Source: Pseudomonas sp. RC10 (GTDB taxonomy: Bacteria > Pseudomonadota > Gammaproteobacteria > Pseudomonadales > Pseudomonadaceae). Taken from it: DNA of 64,000 bases. Where the stretch lies: assembly GCF_038397775.1 (NCBI RefSeq), contig NZ_CP151650.1, forward strand, positions 6,219,001 through 6,283,000, in the 5' to 3' direction. The notes below the pieces were generated by a model that saw only the letters and a list, made by a program, of their open reading frames with translations, did no database searches and had not been told where the DNA came from. A program made the translations under genes and the position numbers. Of the stretch, positions 11,890-22,412 are shown one piece after another; the stretch's first letter is position 1, and every line of letters starts with the position of its first letter.

Positions 11890-12336
11890 TTAGCGAACCG
11901 CCTCAAACTCATGACCGCACGCCAGACAATGACTCAGCCATTCACCCAAGAACAGATTCAACTGGGCCTTTTCGTCCGGCTGGTGCATGTCGGCGTTGGG
12001 GTACGGATAGATCCCCCGGAAACGCCGTGCATGTTCGGCGCCGATAACTTCGGCCATGCGGGCGTCGTGGTAGACCTGCACTTCGAGGACGGGCACGGGC
12101 AGCCAAGGCAAGCTGTGCTCCTGGCGCACGAGCAAGGTCGAGGTGTACGGGCAGTTCTGCACCACTTCAACCGCCAGCACGCCCAGCATTTGATCGCCTT
12201 GAGTGACAGCCACCCGGCGAGAGCGTTGTTCATTGCGCATGTCAGGTAACAGACGCATCAAGCGCGCGTAGTTCGCCTCACAGGCTGCTTGCAGCCCGGC
12301 GAGGTCGACACGGTAGCGCTCGCGCAGAAGATTCAC
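11890..12336 (-). CDS. DUF1249 protein (YqiB family)
   Basis: 148 residues, no signal peptide or membrane segment. Begins VNLLRERYRVDLAGLQAACEA and matches the DUF1249/YqiB family found beside nudF and cpdA across gammaproteobacteria. Function unknown. The GTG start overlaps the nudF stop (GTGA, 12333-12336) with AGGGG upstream, showing coupling. Conserved hydrophilic pairs such as YHDARMAEV and YPNADMHQPDEK lie in the C-terminal half. Confidence 0.88.
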   Translation of the reverse strand: MNLLRERYRVDLAGLQAACEANYARLMRLLPDMRNEQRSRRVAVTQGDQMLGVLAVEVVQNCPYTSTLLVRQEHSLPWLPVPVLEVQVYHDARMAEVIGAEHARRFRGIYPYPNADMHQPDEKAQLNLFLGEWLSHCLACGHEFEAVR

Positions 12337-12950
12337 GACCACAGCCCCCTGATTTCGGCGCGATTCAGCGCCAGCCACTGTATTGCGATGATAGTTGCCG
12401 CATTGACGATGCGTCCGTCTTTTACGGCTTGCATCGCGTCATCGAACGACCAGACCGACACACGGATGTCTTCGGCCTCTTCCTCCAGCCCGTGCACCCC
12501 ACCTGCCCCCGCGCTTTCACATTTGCCCAAGTAGAGGTGAACGAATTCATTGCTGCCACCGGGCGACGGAAAGTATTTGGTGATCTGCCACAACGCGCTG
12601 AAGACAAGCCCAGCTTCCTCTTCTCCTTCGCGGTGAGCAACCTCCTCGGGCTGCTCTTTTTTATCGATCAACCCGGCGACCATTTCGATCAGCCAAGGGT
12701 TGGGATGCTTGCCAACCACGCCGACCCGGAACTGCTCCAGCAGAACCACTTCGTCGCGCTTCGCGTCGTAGGGCAGCACGCACACGGCATCATGACGCAC
12801 GAACAGCTCGCGCTTGATTTCCGGCCCCATGCCGCCGTCGAACAGCTCATGGCGCAGGTGCAGACGGTCCAGCTGGTAGAACCCCTTGAAGCAGGTTTCG
12901 CGGTGGACGATCTCGTGCTTCGTGGGTGTCGATTTAGCGGTATCGGTCAT
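12333..12950 (-). CDS. nudF: ADP-ribose pyrophosphatase (Nudix hydrolase)
   Basis: Cleaves ADP-ribose to AMP and ribose-5-phosphate. About 205 residues. The full Nudix box GX5EX7REUXEEXGU is present: glycine of AGLIDKKE, then HREGEEEAGL with all catalytic acidic residues. ATG at 12950 is preceded by GAGAG; the ATG at 12971 has no site and would add seven residues. First gene of the operon that runs down to parC. Confidence 0.94.
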   Translation of the reverse strand: MTDTAKSTPTKHEIVHRETCFKGFYQLDRLHLRHELFDGGMGPEIKRELFVRHDAVCVLPYDAKRDEVVLLEQFRVGVVGKHPNPWLIEMVAGLIDKKEQPEEVAHREGEEEAGLVFSALWQITKYFPSPGGSNEFVHLYLGKCESAGAGGVHGLEEEAEDIRVSVWSFDDAMQAVKDGRIVNAATIIAIQWLALNRAEIRGLWS

Positions 12951-13181
12951 AGATCTCTCACTGCAAAGCACTTGTGACTTCGCGCCATCCTAACGTGCTG
13001 CCACGCGGGATGCAGCCCCCGGACTTGGCAAATCCGGCACTCAGGGTAGACGAAGGCAGGGGAATGGCACTCTAATCCGCCCAATGGCGAACTGATTGCG
13101 CCACAGACAGTCGAAGCCTGTTGCCGTTACCCCTCTGTGATGGCCCTTTATGGCCCTTATATGCCAACGCCAAGGATCACC

Positions 13182-13928
13182 ATGTCGTTTCTGAAGATCG
13201 TTTCAATGGCCTGCCTGGCCCTGATACTGGGTGCCTGCCAGAGCTTTTTCGAACCCAACATGCGAAAGCCGCTGACCGTTCAGCGCGACGCGTCCGAGCT
13301 GATCAAGCCGGGCTGCACCACGGATGACTGCCCGTTGGTGAACATCGACACCGTGCACTTTCCGGATGAACCGAAGCTGGACGGCATTGTGCAGCGCACT
13401 CTGCTGCAATTGACCCGCAGCGACACCGACGGCCCTGTGCCGCCGACGCTCAAGGCCTATCAGGAGCAGTTCCTCGCCCGCGCCCCGGCGCGCAACGCCA
13501 GCTATTTGCAGGCGAAAGTACGCGAGCAGCATGACGGTCTTGTGGTGGTTGAGCTGTCGAGCTACCTCGACGCTGGCGGCGCCCATGGCGACCCGGGCCG
13601 CGCGTTCATCAACTATTCCCGTCAACAGCAACGCGTGCTGACGCTGGCCGACATGCTGGTGCCAGGCCAGGAAGCGGCCTTCTGGGCTAAAGCGGAGCTG
13701 GCACACCAGGCCTGGCAAATCAACGTCAAGCTGGACAAGGACACCGAGTTCCAGGAGATGTGGCCATTCAAGCGCACTTCCAACGTCGCCCTGACGTACG
13801 GTGCCGTGATCCTGAAATACCCGGTCACCACCATCGCTCCGTACGCCATGGGCCACATCGAGCTGAAGATTCCGTATCCGCAGCTCAACGGCATCCTCAA
13901 ACCGGAACTGTTCCCCGGTCGGAGTTGA
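13182..13928 (+). CDS. RsiV/DUF3298-type lipoprotein
   Basis: 248 residues. The start at 13182 (MSFLKIVSMACLALILGAC) has AAGGA upstream and leads directly into a lipobox LGAC, so it should be a lipoprotein. The mature region resembles RsiV/DUF3298 proteins: a central block with SYLDAGGAHGDP and the C-terminal DUF3298 part containing LTLADMLVPG. RsiV relatives bind lysozyme in Bacillus; in pseudomonads the function is not established. Its last 32 bases overlap the end of cytX on the other strand. Confidence 0.82.
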   Translation: MSFLKIVSMACLALILGACQSFFEPNMRKPLTVQRDASELIKPGCTTDDCPLVNIDTVHFPDEPKLDGIVQRTLLQLTRSDTDGPVPPTLKAYQEQFLARAPARNASYLQAKVREQHDGLVVVELSSYLDAGGAHGDPGRAFINYSRQQQRVLTLADMLVPGQEAAFWAKAELAHQAWQINVKLDKDTEFQEMWPFKRTSNVALTYGAVILKYPVTTIAPYAMGHIELKIPYPQLNGILKPELFPGRS

Positions 13929-15186
13929 TCGCCTTGCTCAGCGCCAGTTGCAGCACGCCAGCCACGATAAGGGCTGGCAGTGTTGCACCAACGTTGGGGT
14001 AAAGGTTCGCCAATACGTGGTAAGTCGCGATGCCGCCGACCCACGCCAGCAGCGTCATCCAGCGCAAACCCACCGTCGCGGTGCCATGGCTGCGATGGCG
14101 CAGGATGAAGTGATCCACCAGCACTACGCCAAACAGCGGCGCGAACACCGAGCCGATCAGCAGCAGGAAGTTCTGGTACTGCGCCAACGGCGCGAAACAG
14201 GCGATCAGCGTGCAGATCACGCCGATAGCCAGCGCCAGATGCTCGACTTTGGCTTTCAACAGAATCCCGCTCGAAACCGCTGCCGAGTGAATGTCGGCGA
14301 AAGCATTTTCGGACTCGTCGAGCAAGATCAGCAGCAGCGGAATGCCCATCCCTGCCCCGGCCAGTGCCAACAGCAGTGCATTCGCTTCACCGCTTGGCGC
14401 GAACGCGAGGGTGTAGGCGACGCCCAGGGTCATCAGCCAGAAGTTGCCGATAAAGAAGCCCAACACCGTGCCGCCGAACACGCCGGTGCCGCGTTTGCCG
14501 AAGCGTGAATAGTCGGCGATCAGAGGCAGCCACGACAGCGGCATGGCGATGGCGATGTCGAAACCCACGGCAAACGGCAGCGAGCCATCGCCCGCTCGCG
14601 ACCAGAGTGCGGCGAGATCAGCCTTGGCGAACAGGTTCCAGGTCAGCCAGACGCACGCCGCCAACAACAGCCAGATCCCCCACTTGCGCAGGATCTGCCG
14701 CACAAAGGTGAGCGGGCCACTGACCGCCAGCAGGGTTGCCAGGCCGCCGAACAGCAGCGTCCAGAGCAGCGGGTTTGTCCACAAGCTGCCTTCATTAAAA
14801 GCGCCCGCAGCGAGCAGGCTGGCCGCATCGCGCATGACGATGATCTCGAAAGACCCCCAGCCCACCAGTTGCAACAGGTTGAGAATCGCTGGCACGCCTG
14901 CGCCTTTGGTGCCAAGGCTGAGCTTAAGCGCGGCCATTGACGACAGGCCGGTGTCGCTGCCGATCACGCCCACGGCGGCGAGCAGCAAAACGCCCACCAG
15001 CGTGCCGAGGAAGATCGCCAGCATCGAGTCGGACATGCCCAGCCCCGGCGCCAGCAGCGCGCCGGTTTGCAGGACCATCAGGCCGATGCCGAGGGAGAAC
15101 CACAGGGAAAACAGATCACGCCCGCCGAAGACTCGCCTGCTGGCGGGGACGGGGATATCGGGTGAATAGGTGCTGGGGGTGTTCAC
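13897..15186 (-). CDS. cytX: Hydroxymethylpyrimidine/thiamine-precursor permease CytX
   Basis: 429 residues, about 12 membrane segments, nucleobase:cation symporter-1 family. Matches CytX, proposed to import the thiamine pyrimidine moiety. Motifs of the family: SLWFSLGIGLMVLQTGALLAPGLG in helix 1 region (fragment SLGIGLMVLQTG) and NLLQLVGWGSFE. It lies downstream of thiC on the same strand, 210 bp apart, so it is probably under the same TPP riboswitch. Its 3' end overlaps the convergent lipoprotein gene. Confidence 0.86.
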   Translation of the reverse strand: MNTPSTYSPDIPVPASRRVFGGRDLFSLWFSLGIGLMVLQTGALLAPGLGMSDSMLAIFLGTLVGVLLLAAVGVIGSDTGLSSMAALKLSLGTKGAGVPAILNLLQLVGWGSFEIIVMRDAASLLAAGAFNEGSLWTNPLLWTLLFGGLATLLAVSGPLTFVRQILRKWGIWLLLAACVWLTWNLFAKADLAALWSRAGDGSLPFAVGFDIAIAMPLSWLPLIADYSRFGKRGTGVFGGTVLGFFIGNFWLMTLGVAYTLAFAPSGEANALLLALAGAGMGIPLLLILLDESENAFADIHSAAVSSGILLKAKVEHLALAIGVICTLIACFAPLAQYQNFLLLIGSVFAPLFGVVLVDHFILRHRSHGTATVGLRWMTLLAWVGGIATYHVLANLYPNVGATLPALIVAGVLQLALSKAINSDRGTVPV

Positions 15187-15396
15187 ATTAAGATCCCTGG
15201 AAAAGCAGTGATGAGCTTCAAGCTACAAGCTGCAAGTAAAAGCAAAAGCAAAAGCAAAAGCGGATCTGCGGCGGCTTGTAGACTGCCGCTCGCGGCTAGA
15301 TCAAAAGAAGCAGTGAAAAGCTTCAAGCGGCAAGCTACACGTTTGAAACCAAAGCAGGTCTGCTCTTGCTTCTAGCTTGCGGCTCGCCGCTCGTGG
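15187..15396. repeat. Repeat-rich spacer between thiC and cytX
   Basis: Contains four exact tandem copies of AAAAGC (15238-15261) plus several imperfect palindromic words of the AGCTTCAAGCTGCAAGCT type near 15213-15236, 15319-15340 and 15370-15400. Such words are a Pseudomonas intergenic repeat family. No gene is visible. Confidence 0.65.
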
Positions 15397-17436
<2,040 letters not shown>

Positions 17437-17464
17437 TCAAGAGGACTCGCCGGGAGACGAGAAA

Positions 17465-17550
17465 TCTTGTTCCCTACGCAGGCGCTAACCTGATCAGGTT
17501 CAACGGGATCCGGATTATCCGATCTCAGCCTCATATCAAGGCACCCCGAC
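17465..17550 (-). ncRNA. TPP riboswitch (THI box) upstream of thiC
   Basis: On the minus strand, reading 17550 to 17465, the leader shows the conserved TPP-aptamer blocks in order: GGGGTGCC, GGCTGAGAT, then ACCTGATCAGGTTA and GCGTAGGGAA. Distance from aptamer to the thiC ATG is about 180 bases. Thiamine pyrophosphate binding should repress thiC and probably cytX. Confidence 0.95.
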
Positions 17551-17633
17551 AAGAACGGCGCCAGTCTAGACGCGTGACGGGGCAAACGCCAAGCGAGGAA
17601 TTCAAACGCTTGTTAAATGGCCGATATGGCGGA

Positions 17634-17662
17634 TTGTTGTAGGGATCGCGCGGAACTACACT
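17634..17662 (+). promoter_or_regulatory. Candidate promoter for tolC
   Basis: TTGTTG (17634-17639) and TACACT (17657-17662) are separated by 17 bp, about 60 bp before the tolC start. Confidence 0.5.
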
Positions 17663-17724
17663 CGCTACGCGACGCCAAAAGCCGTCTGCACTGAATCAGC
17701 GACAACAACTACTAGGGAATGTCT

Positions 17725-19164
17725 ATGCTGCGCAACTTTTCACTGGCCATTGCCGTGTCGTGTGCGTCGAATGCAATGGCCGGGGCAGCGGACTTGCCTC
17801 TGCCGACCAAGACCGGTCTGGTCAGCGTCTACCAGGAAGCCGTCAACAACAACGCCGACCTGGCTGCGGCCCGCGCCAGCTATGACGCGCAGAAAGAAAT
17901 CGTGCCCCAGGCCCGCGCGGGTCTGCTGCCGAACATCTCAGGCGGTGCCGACGTGAACAACACGCGCACCAAGATCGACGAGCCGTCTGCCGTGATCAAT
18001 CGCAGCGGCACGGTTTATCGCGCGACCCTGAGCCAGCCGATTTTCCGCGCCGATCGCTGGTTCCAGCTCAAGGCCGCCAAGGACGTCAACGAACAGGCGA
18101 TCCTGCAACTCTCGGCCACCGAGCAGAACCTGATCCTGCAAAGCGCTGAAGACTACTTCACCGTGCTGCGCGCCCAGGACAATCTGGCCTCGACCAAGGC
18201 CGAAGAAGCGGCGTTCAAGCGCCAGCTCGATCAGGCCAATGAACGTTTTGATGTCGGCCTTTCGGACAAGACCGACGTGCTGCAAGCCCAGGCCAGTTAC
18301 GACACCGCCCGCGCTGCGCGCATTGTCGCCAAGCGTCAGGTGGACGATGCGTTTCAAGCCTTGGTGACCCTGACCAACCGCGAATACAACGCCATCGAAG
18401 GCATCGTGCATACCTTGCCGGTGCTGGCACCGACACCAAACGACGCCAAATCCTGGGTCGATACCGCCTCGCAACAGAATCTCAACCTGCTTGCCAGCAA
18501 TTACGCCGTCAGCGCCGCTGAAGAAACCCTGCGCCAACGCAAGGCCGGTCACGCGCCGACCGTCGATGCCGTCGCCCAGTACGAGAAAGGCGACAACGAT
18601 CCGCTCGGTTTCACCAACCCAAACTACACCGGTCAGAGTTTTCACGGCAGCGTCGAACAACGCACCATCGGCCTGCAAGTGAACATCCCGATCTACAGCG
18701 GCGGCCTGACCAGCTCGCAAGTGCGCGAAGCCTACGCCCGCCTCGGCCAGACCGAGCAACAACGCGAAGGCCTGCGCCGTCAGGTGGTGGAAAACACTCG
18801 CAACCTGCACCGCGCCGTGAACACCGACGTCGAGCAGGTCCAGGCACGCAAACAGTCGATCATCTCCAACCAGAGCGCGCTGGAAGCTACCGAAATCGGC
18901 TACCAGGTGGGTACGCGCAACATCGTTGACGTGCTGGACGCGCAACGCCAGCTGTACGCCTCGGTGCGCGATTACAACAACACCCGCTACGACTACATCC
19001 TCGACAACCTGCGTTTGAAACAGGCCGCGGGCACATTGAGCCCGGGGGATTTGCAAGATCTGTCGCGCTTCCTCAAACCGGACTACAACCCGGACAAAGA
19101 CTTCCTGCCGCCGGATCTGGCGAAAGAGGCAGCGAAGAATTTTGAAAGGCCGTCGGAGCGGTAA
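17725..19164 (+). CDS. tolC: TolC-family outer-membrane efflux channel
   Basis: 479 residues. A signal peptide (MLRNFSLAIAVSCASNAMAG) is followed by two outer-membrane-efflux (OEP) repeats with long helices: YQEAVNNNADLAAARASYDA near the start of repeat 1 and the corresponding LNLLASNYAVSAAEETLRQR in repeat 2. NIPIYSGGL is the typical strand motif. It should form the trimeric channel for type I secretion and efflux. I prefer ATG 17725 over 17719 because GGGA is better placed. Large secreted proteins of the cell could use this channel, but nothing here links it to the giant toxin gene. Confidence 0.93.
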   Translation: MLRNFSLAIAVSCASNAMAGAADLPLPTKTGLVSVYQEAVNNNADLAAARASYDAQKEIVPQARAGLLPNISGGADVNNTRTKIDEPSAVINRSGTVYRATLSQPIFRADRWFQLKAAKDVNEQAILQLSATEQNLILQSAEDYFTVLRAQDNLASTKAEEAAFKRQLDQANERFDVGLSDKTDVLQAQASYDTARAARIVAKRQVDDAFQALVTLTNREYNAIEGIVHTLPVLAPTPNDAKSWVDTASQQNLNLLASNYAVSAAEETLRQRKAGHAPTVDAVAQYEKGDNDPLGFTNPNYTGQSFHGSVEQRTIGLQVNIPIYSGGLTSSQVREAYARLGQTEQQREGLRRQVVENTRNLHRAVNTDVEQVQARKQSIISNQSALEATEIGYQVGTRNIVDVLDAQRQLYASVRDYNNTRYDYILDNLRLKQAAGTLSPGDLQDLSRFLKPDYNPDKDFLPPDLAKEAAKNFERPSER

Positions 19165-19204
19165 AGCGCCGAATTGAAAGCCCGGCGACACCCGAGTAAC
19201 ATCC

Positions 19205-19233
19205 CCGCGATACAGTGAATACACGTATCGCGG
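19205..19233. promoter_or_regulatory. Palindromic operator candidate before the toxin-antitoxin pair
   Basis: CCGCGATAC (19205-19213) and GTATCGCGG (19225-19233) form a perfect 9-bp inverted repeat, extended inside by GTG/CAC with one bulged base. It ends 9 bases before the antitoxin ATG and overlaps its GGAG site. A place for antitoxin autorepression; it could also act as a tolC terminator. Confidence 0.6.
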
Positions 19234-19242
19234 AGTTATCGC

Positions 19243-19470
19243 ATGCCTACCTCAATCCGCCTCGCCCCCGAGACCGAACAGCGTCTGGATTTTCTGGCTG
19301 CCAGTACCGGGCGCACCAAGGCTTATTATCTGCGGGAGATCATCGAGCATGGCCTCGCAGAGGTGGAAGACTATTATCTGGCCGCCGAAGTGCTGGAGCG
19401 CGTTAGAACGGGCAAGGAAGCGACCTACCCATCCAAGGATGTAAGGAAAGAGCTTGGGCTGGACGATTGA
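19243..19470 (+). CDS. RelB/DUF6290-type antitoxin
   Basis: 75 residues. The N-terminus (PTSIRLAPETEQRLDFLA) is a ribbon-helix-helix DNA-binding motif; a C-terminal helix rich in Glu/Lys (EDYYLAAEVLERVRTG) is the toxin-binding part. GGAG lies 8 bases before the ATG. It precedes and overlaps the RelE-like toxin by 17 bases, the usual antitoxin-first order. Expected to bind its own promoter palindrome. Confidence 0.88.
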   Translation: MPTSIRLAPETEQRLDFLAASTGRTKAYYLREIIEHGLAEVEDYYLAAEVLERVRTGKEATYPSKDVRKELGLDD

Positions 19471-19720
19471 GTACACCGAAACCGCAAAAAAACAGCTCAA
19501 GAAACTTGATAAGCAAACAGTACGACGCGTCGTCGATTTCATGGATGAACGCGTTGCCGCCAGACAAGACCCTTACAGCACAGGCAAAGCACTGACAGGC
19601 CCTTTCGGAGGCCTGTGGCGTTACCGGGTTGGAGACCTGCGCGTCATCTGCGATATCCAGAACGGCGCATTAAGGATTTTGGTCATCGAGGTAGGCAATC
19701 GCCGAGAGGTGTACCGATAA
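19454..19720 (+). CDS. RelE/ParE-superfamily toxin
   Basis: 88 residues. Starts at TTG 19454, within the antitoxin gene. Shows the RelE fold: TIEYTETAKKQLKKLDKQ, then GLWRYRVGDLRVICDI and the C-terminal VGNRREVYR, with the conserved basic residues of mRNA-cleaving RelE toxins. The stop is 2 bases from the stop of convergent waaA. A small mobile-type module lodged between two core genes; whether it is active is unknown. Confidence 0.88.
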   Translation: MGWTIEYTETAKKQLKKLDKQTVRRVVDFMDERVAARQDPYSTGKALTGPFGGLWRYRVGDLRVICDIQNGALRILVIEVGNRREVYR

Positions 19721-19722
19721 GG

Positions 19723-20997
19723 TCACCTCAGCAACAGCCCAATGCCTCCCAACAATCTGCTCAATGCCCCCTGATTGGCCTTCATCACCGCCAACCCCGC
19801 ATCCGCCATCGCTTTAGCCTGTTCGGGCTGCTCGATCAAGCGCTGCACCACCGCTGCCAATCCCGCTGCATCGCTCACCTCTTCCAACGCCCCGGCATTA
19901 CGCAACAGGGCGGCGATTTCGAGGAAGTTGAACAGGTGCGGGCCGCTCAGGACAGGTTTATCCAGTGCTGCAGGTTCCAGCAGGTTATGCCCGCCGTTGG
20001 GCACAAGGCTGCCGCCGACAAAAGCGATGTCAGCCAACGCATACAGAAACAGCAGCTCGCCCATGGTGTCGCCCACCAACACCGATGTCGTATTCGTCAC
20101 AGGCTCGGACGTCGAACGCCGAACGCTGGAAAAGCCCTGCTGCTGGCTCATTTCGAACACGCTGTTGAAGCGTTCGGGGTGACGGGGCACCAGGATCAGC
20201 AGCGCATCGGGCCGGGTTTTCAGCAGTTGGCGATGGGCTGACAACACCACCTCATCCTCACCGGCGTGTGTACTGGCCGCGATCCATACCGGGCGGTTCG
20301 TGGTCTGCCAATCCGCACGCTGCTGAGCCGCCCGCTCCAGCAATTGCGGGTCGATGGTCAGGTCGAATTTGATCGAGCCGGTGACCGTCACGCATTCCGG
20401 GCGAGCGCCGAGGTCACGAAAGCGCTGGGCTTCCGTTTCTGTCTGCACAGCGATCAGGCTCATTTCGGCAAGCATTGGACGGGTCAGTTTGGCGAATTTT
20501 CCGTAGCCTCGCGCCGAACGCTCTGACAACCGCGCGTTCGCCAATACCGTCGGAATACCCCGTTTCGCACACTGGTGAATGTGGTTGGGCCACAGCTCGG
20601 TTTCCATGATCACACCGATCTTTGGCCGGACATGGTCGAGAAACCGCCCCGCTGCCCACGGAAAATCGTACGGCAGGTAGCAATGCTGAACCCGAGGCTC
20701 GCTGGCGAACATCGACTGGATGCGCTCGGAGCCGGTCGGCGTCATGCAAGTGATGGTGATCGGCAATTCGGGATAGCGCGTCAGCAAGGCGCGAATCATC
20801 GGCGCAGCGGCGATGCTTTCCCCCACTGAGACTGCGTGGACCCAGATGCCGCCCTTCTGCATCGGCGGCAATCCACGGGCGAAACGCTCGCCAATACGTC
20901 GTGCGTAAGCCGGGGCTTTGCGCGCCCGAAGCCACAGGCGCAACGCGATCAAAGGCAGGCCGAGGTGAAACAGAAATGTGTAGAGGGTTCTATTCAT
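19723..20997 (-). CDS. waaA: Kdo transferase WaaA
   Basis: Transfers Kdo from CMP-Kdo to lipid IVA at the inner membrane face. About 424 residues, GT30 family. An N-terminal membrane anchor (about 3-18) is followed by the donor/acceptor motifs SVGESIAAAPMIRALL, VWIAASTHAGEDEVV and GGSLVPNGGHNLLEPAA. The start at 20997 (MNRTLYTFLFHLGLPL) matches the family; the in-frame ATG at 21045 adds an unrelated tail. It converges with the toxin gene at 19720. Confidence 0.96.
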   Translation of the reverse strand: MNRTLYTFLFHLGLPLIALRLWLRARKAPAYARRIGERFARGLPPMQKGGIWVHAVSVGESIAAAPMIRALLTRYPELPITITCMTPTGSERIQSMFASEPRVQHCYLPYDFPWAAGRFLDHVRPKIGVIMETELWPNHIHQCAKRGIPTVLANARLSERSARGYGKFAKLTRPMLAEMSLIAVQTETEAQRFRDLGARPECVTVTGSIKFDLTIDPQLLERAAQQRADWQTTNRPVWIAASTHAGEDEVVLSAHRQLLKTRPDALLILVPRHPERFNSVFEMSQQQGFSSVRRSTSEPVTNTTSVLVGDTMGELLFLYALADIAFVGGSLVPNGGHNLLEPAALDKPVLSGPHLFNFLEIAALLRNAGALEEVSDAAGLAAVVQRLIEQPEQAKAMADAGLAVMKANQGALSRLLGGIGLLLR

Positions 20998-21011
20998 GGG
21001 CGCGGAGTTTA

Positions 21012-21896
21012 TCAGCCAATGGCCTTCAAATGATGCGTGAAACATTCAGCGAGCCAGCGTGCGGCTGGCCCCAGTGGCTCGTCGCGGCGCCAGACCATTT
21101 CAACGACCAGCGCGGGTGGCGTCCATTCACTGCTCAGTTCGAGCATCTGATTTTGATAGGTCGGGTATTGCACCACATGGCGCGGCAGCCAGGCCCAGCC
21201 CAGCCCGCGCATCAGCAGCTCAGCCATGGCGTAAAAACTGTCAGCGCGCCAGACCTGCGGGCTGATCTGTTCGCCGCCGGGGTATCCGCTTTGTTGCGGG
21301 GTGATCAGCAACTGGCGATGCCGCGCCAGTTTCTGTCGGGTGATGGCGGTTTCGCTGGCCAACGGATGTGTAATCGCACAGACCGTGACCATCTCCACGC
21401 TGCCGAGCACGCGCCGTTCGAGGGCTTCGGGCATTTGTTCGTGATGGAACAGCAGACCGAGGTCGGCCTTTCGCTCCAACAGCTTACGCGCCACATCGCC
21501 CTGAGCACCGCTGGCCAGTTGAACCTCAACGCTGGGGAAACGCTCGTCCAGCGCTTCGAGGCTGTCCAGCACCGGCTGATAGGGCATTGCTTCATCAAGG
21601 GCCAGCCGCAAACGTGCTTCTTGCCCGCGCATCAGGGCCATGGCACGGCCGTCGAGCCGGTCGCATTGCCGCAACAATTCCCGCGCCTCTTCGAGCAAGG
21701 CACTCCCTGCTTCTGTCAGGCGAGGCTGGCGTCCGCTGCTGCGATCGAAAAGGCTCACCCCGAGGTCGGTTTCCAGCATCGCAATCGCGCTGCTGACCGC
21801 CGACTGCGCACGCCGCGACTCCCTCGCCACGGCGGAAAACGAACGCTGCTCAGCCACGCTGACAAACAAACGGATCTGTTCGAGGCTCCATTCCAT
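21012..21896 (-). CDS. LysR-family transcriptional regulator
   Basis: 294 residues. Winged helix-turn-helix at 1-60 (LEQIRLFVSVAEQRSFSAVA, then RRAQSAVSSAIAMLE) and a periplasmic-binding-like effector domain behind it. It is divergent from an SMR efflux gene with a classic LysR box between them, so it probably controls that pump and itself. The inducer is unknown. Confidence 0.92.
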   Translation of the reverse strand: MEWSLEQIRLFVSVAEQRSFSAVARESRRAQSAVSSAIAMLETDLGVSLFDRSSGRQPRLTEAGSALLEEARELLRQCDRLDGRAMALMRGQEARLRLALDEAMPYQPVLDSLEALDERFPSVEVQLASGAQGDVARKLLERKADLGLLFHHEQMPEALERRVLGSVEMVTVCAITHPLASETAITRQKLARHRQLLITPQQSGYPGGEQISPQVWRADSFYAMAELLMRGLGWAWLPRHVVQYPTYQNQMLELSSEWTPPALVVEMVWRRDEPLGPAARWLAECFTHHLKAIG

Positions 21897-21905
21897 GATC
21901 TGCCA

Positions 21906-21928
21906 ACCTATCAGCCGTTGAGATAGGT
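21906..21928. promoter_or_regulatory. LysR-type operator between the regulator and the SMR gene
   Basis: ACCTATC (21906-21912) and GATAGGT (21922-21928) form a perfect 7-bp dyad with a 9-base spacer, i.e. the ATC-N9-GAT (T-N11-A) form of a LysR box. Two more dyads overlap: AGCCGTTG/CAACGGCT (21913-21920 and 21950-21957) and GGTAA/TTACC (21926-21940). Confidence 0.7.
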
Positions 21929-21934
21929 AATGAC

Positions 21935-21962
21935 TTTACCCCATCTGAGCAACGGCTAAAAT
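21935..21962 (+). promoter_or_regulatory. Candidate promoter for the SMR gene
   Basis: TTTACC (21935-21940) and TAAAAT (21957-21962), spacing 16. The LysR box lies just upstream, where an activator would sit. Confidence 0.4.
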
Positions 21963-22003
21963 CGCCGTCATTGAAGAATGCATCTGCCCTGAGGGTTATC
22001 GCC

Positions 22004-22336
22004 ATGTCCGCCTACTACTTGCTCGCCATCGCCATCTGCGCCGAAGTGATCGGCACTGTTTCCATGAAGGCCGTCAAAGGCCTGAGCACTCCGCTGCCGT
22101 TGCTGCTGGTGATCGTCGGTTACGCCGTGGCGTTCTGGATGCTGACCCTGGTGGTGCGCACAATCCCGGTGGGCGTTGCCTACGCGGTCTGGGCCGGAAT
22201 GGGCATCGTCATGGTGAGCATCGCGGCGCTGATCATCTACGGCCAGAAACTCGACCTCCCTGCCATCGGCGGCATGACCATGATCGTGGCGGGTGTGGTG
22301 GTGATTCAGCTGTTCTCCAAAACGGCCGGCCATTAA
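22004..22336 (+). CDS. Small multidrug resistance (SMR) efflux protein
   Basis: 110 residues with four membrane helices. The membrane-embedded glutamate E14 lies in AICAEVIGTVSMK, and YAVWAGMG marks helix 3, both hallmarks of EmrE-like transporters that work as antiparallel dimers and swap protons for cationic drugs. GAGGG upstream of the ATG. Likely controlled by the divergent LysR regulator. Substrate not predictable. Confidence 0.93.
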   Translation: MSAYYLLAIAICAEVIGTVSMKAVKGLSTPLPLLLVIVGYAVAFWMLTLVVRTIPVGVAYAVWAGMGIVMVSIAALIIYGQKLDLPAIGGMTMIVAGVVVIQLFSKTAGH

Positions 22337-22412
22337 GAGGGCATGAAAAGCGGGTGATGGAGAAGCTGCTTCCCTTATAATGGCGCGATTCGTTTCGTCA
22401 CCTGAGGTCTCC

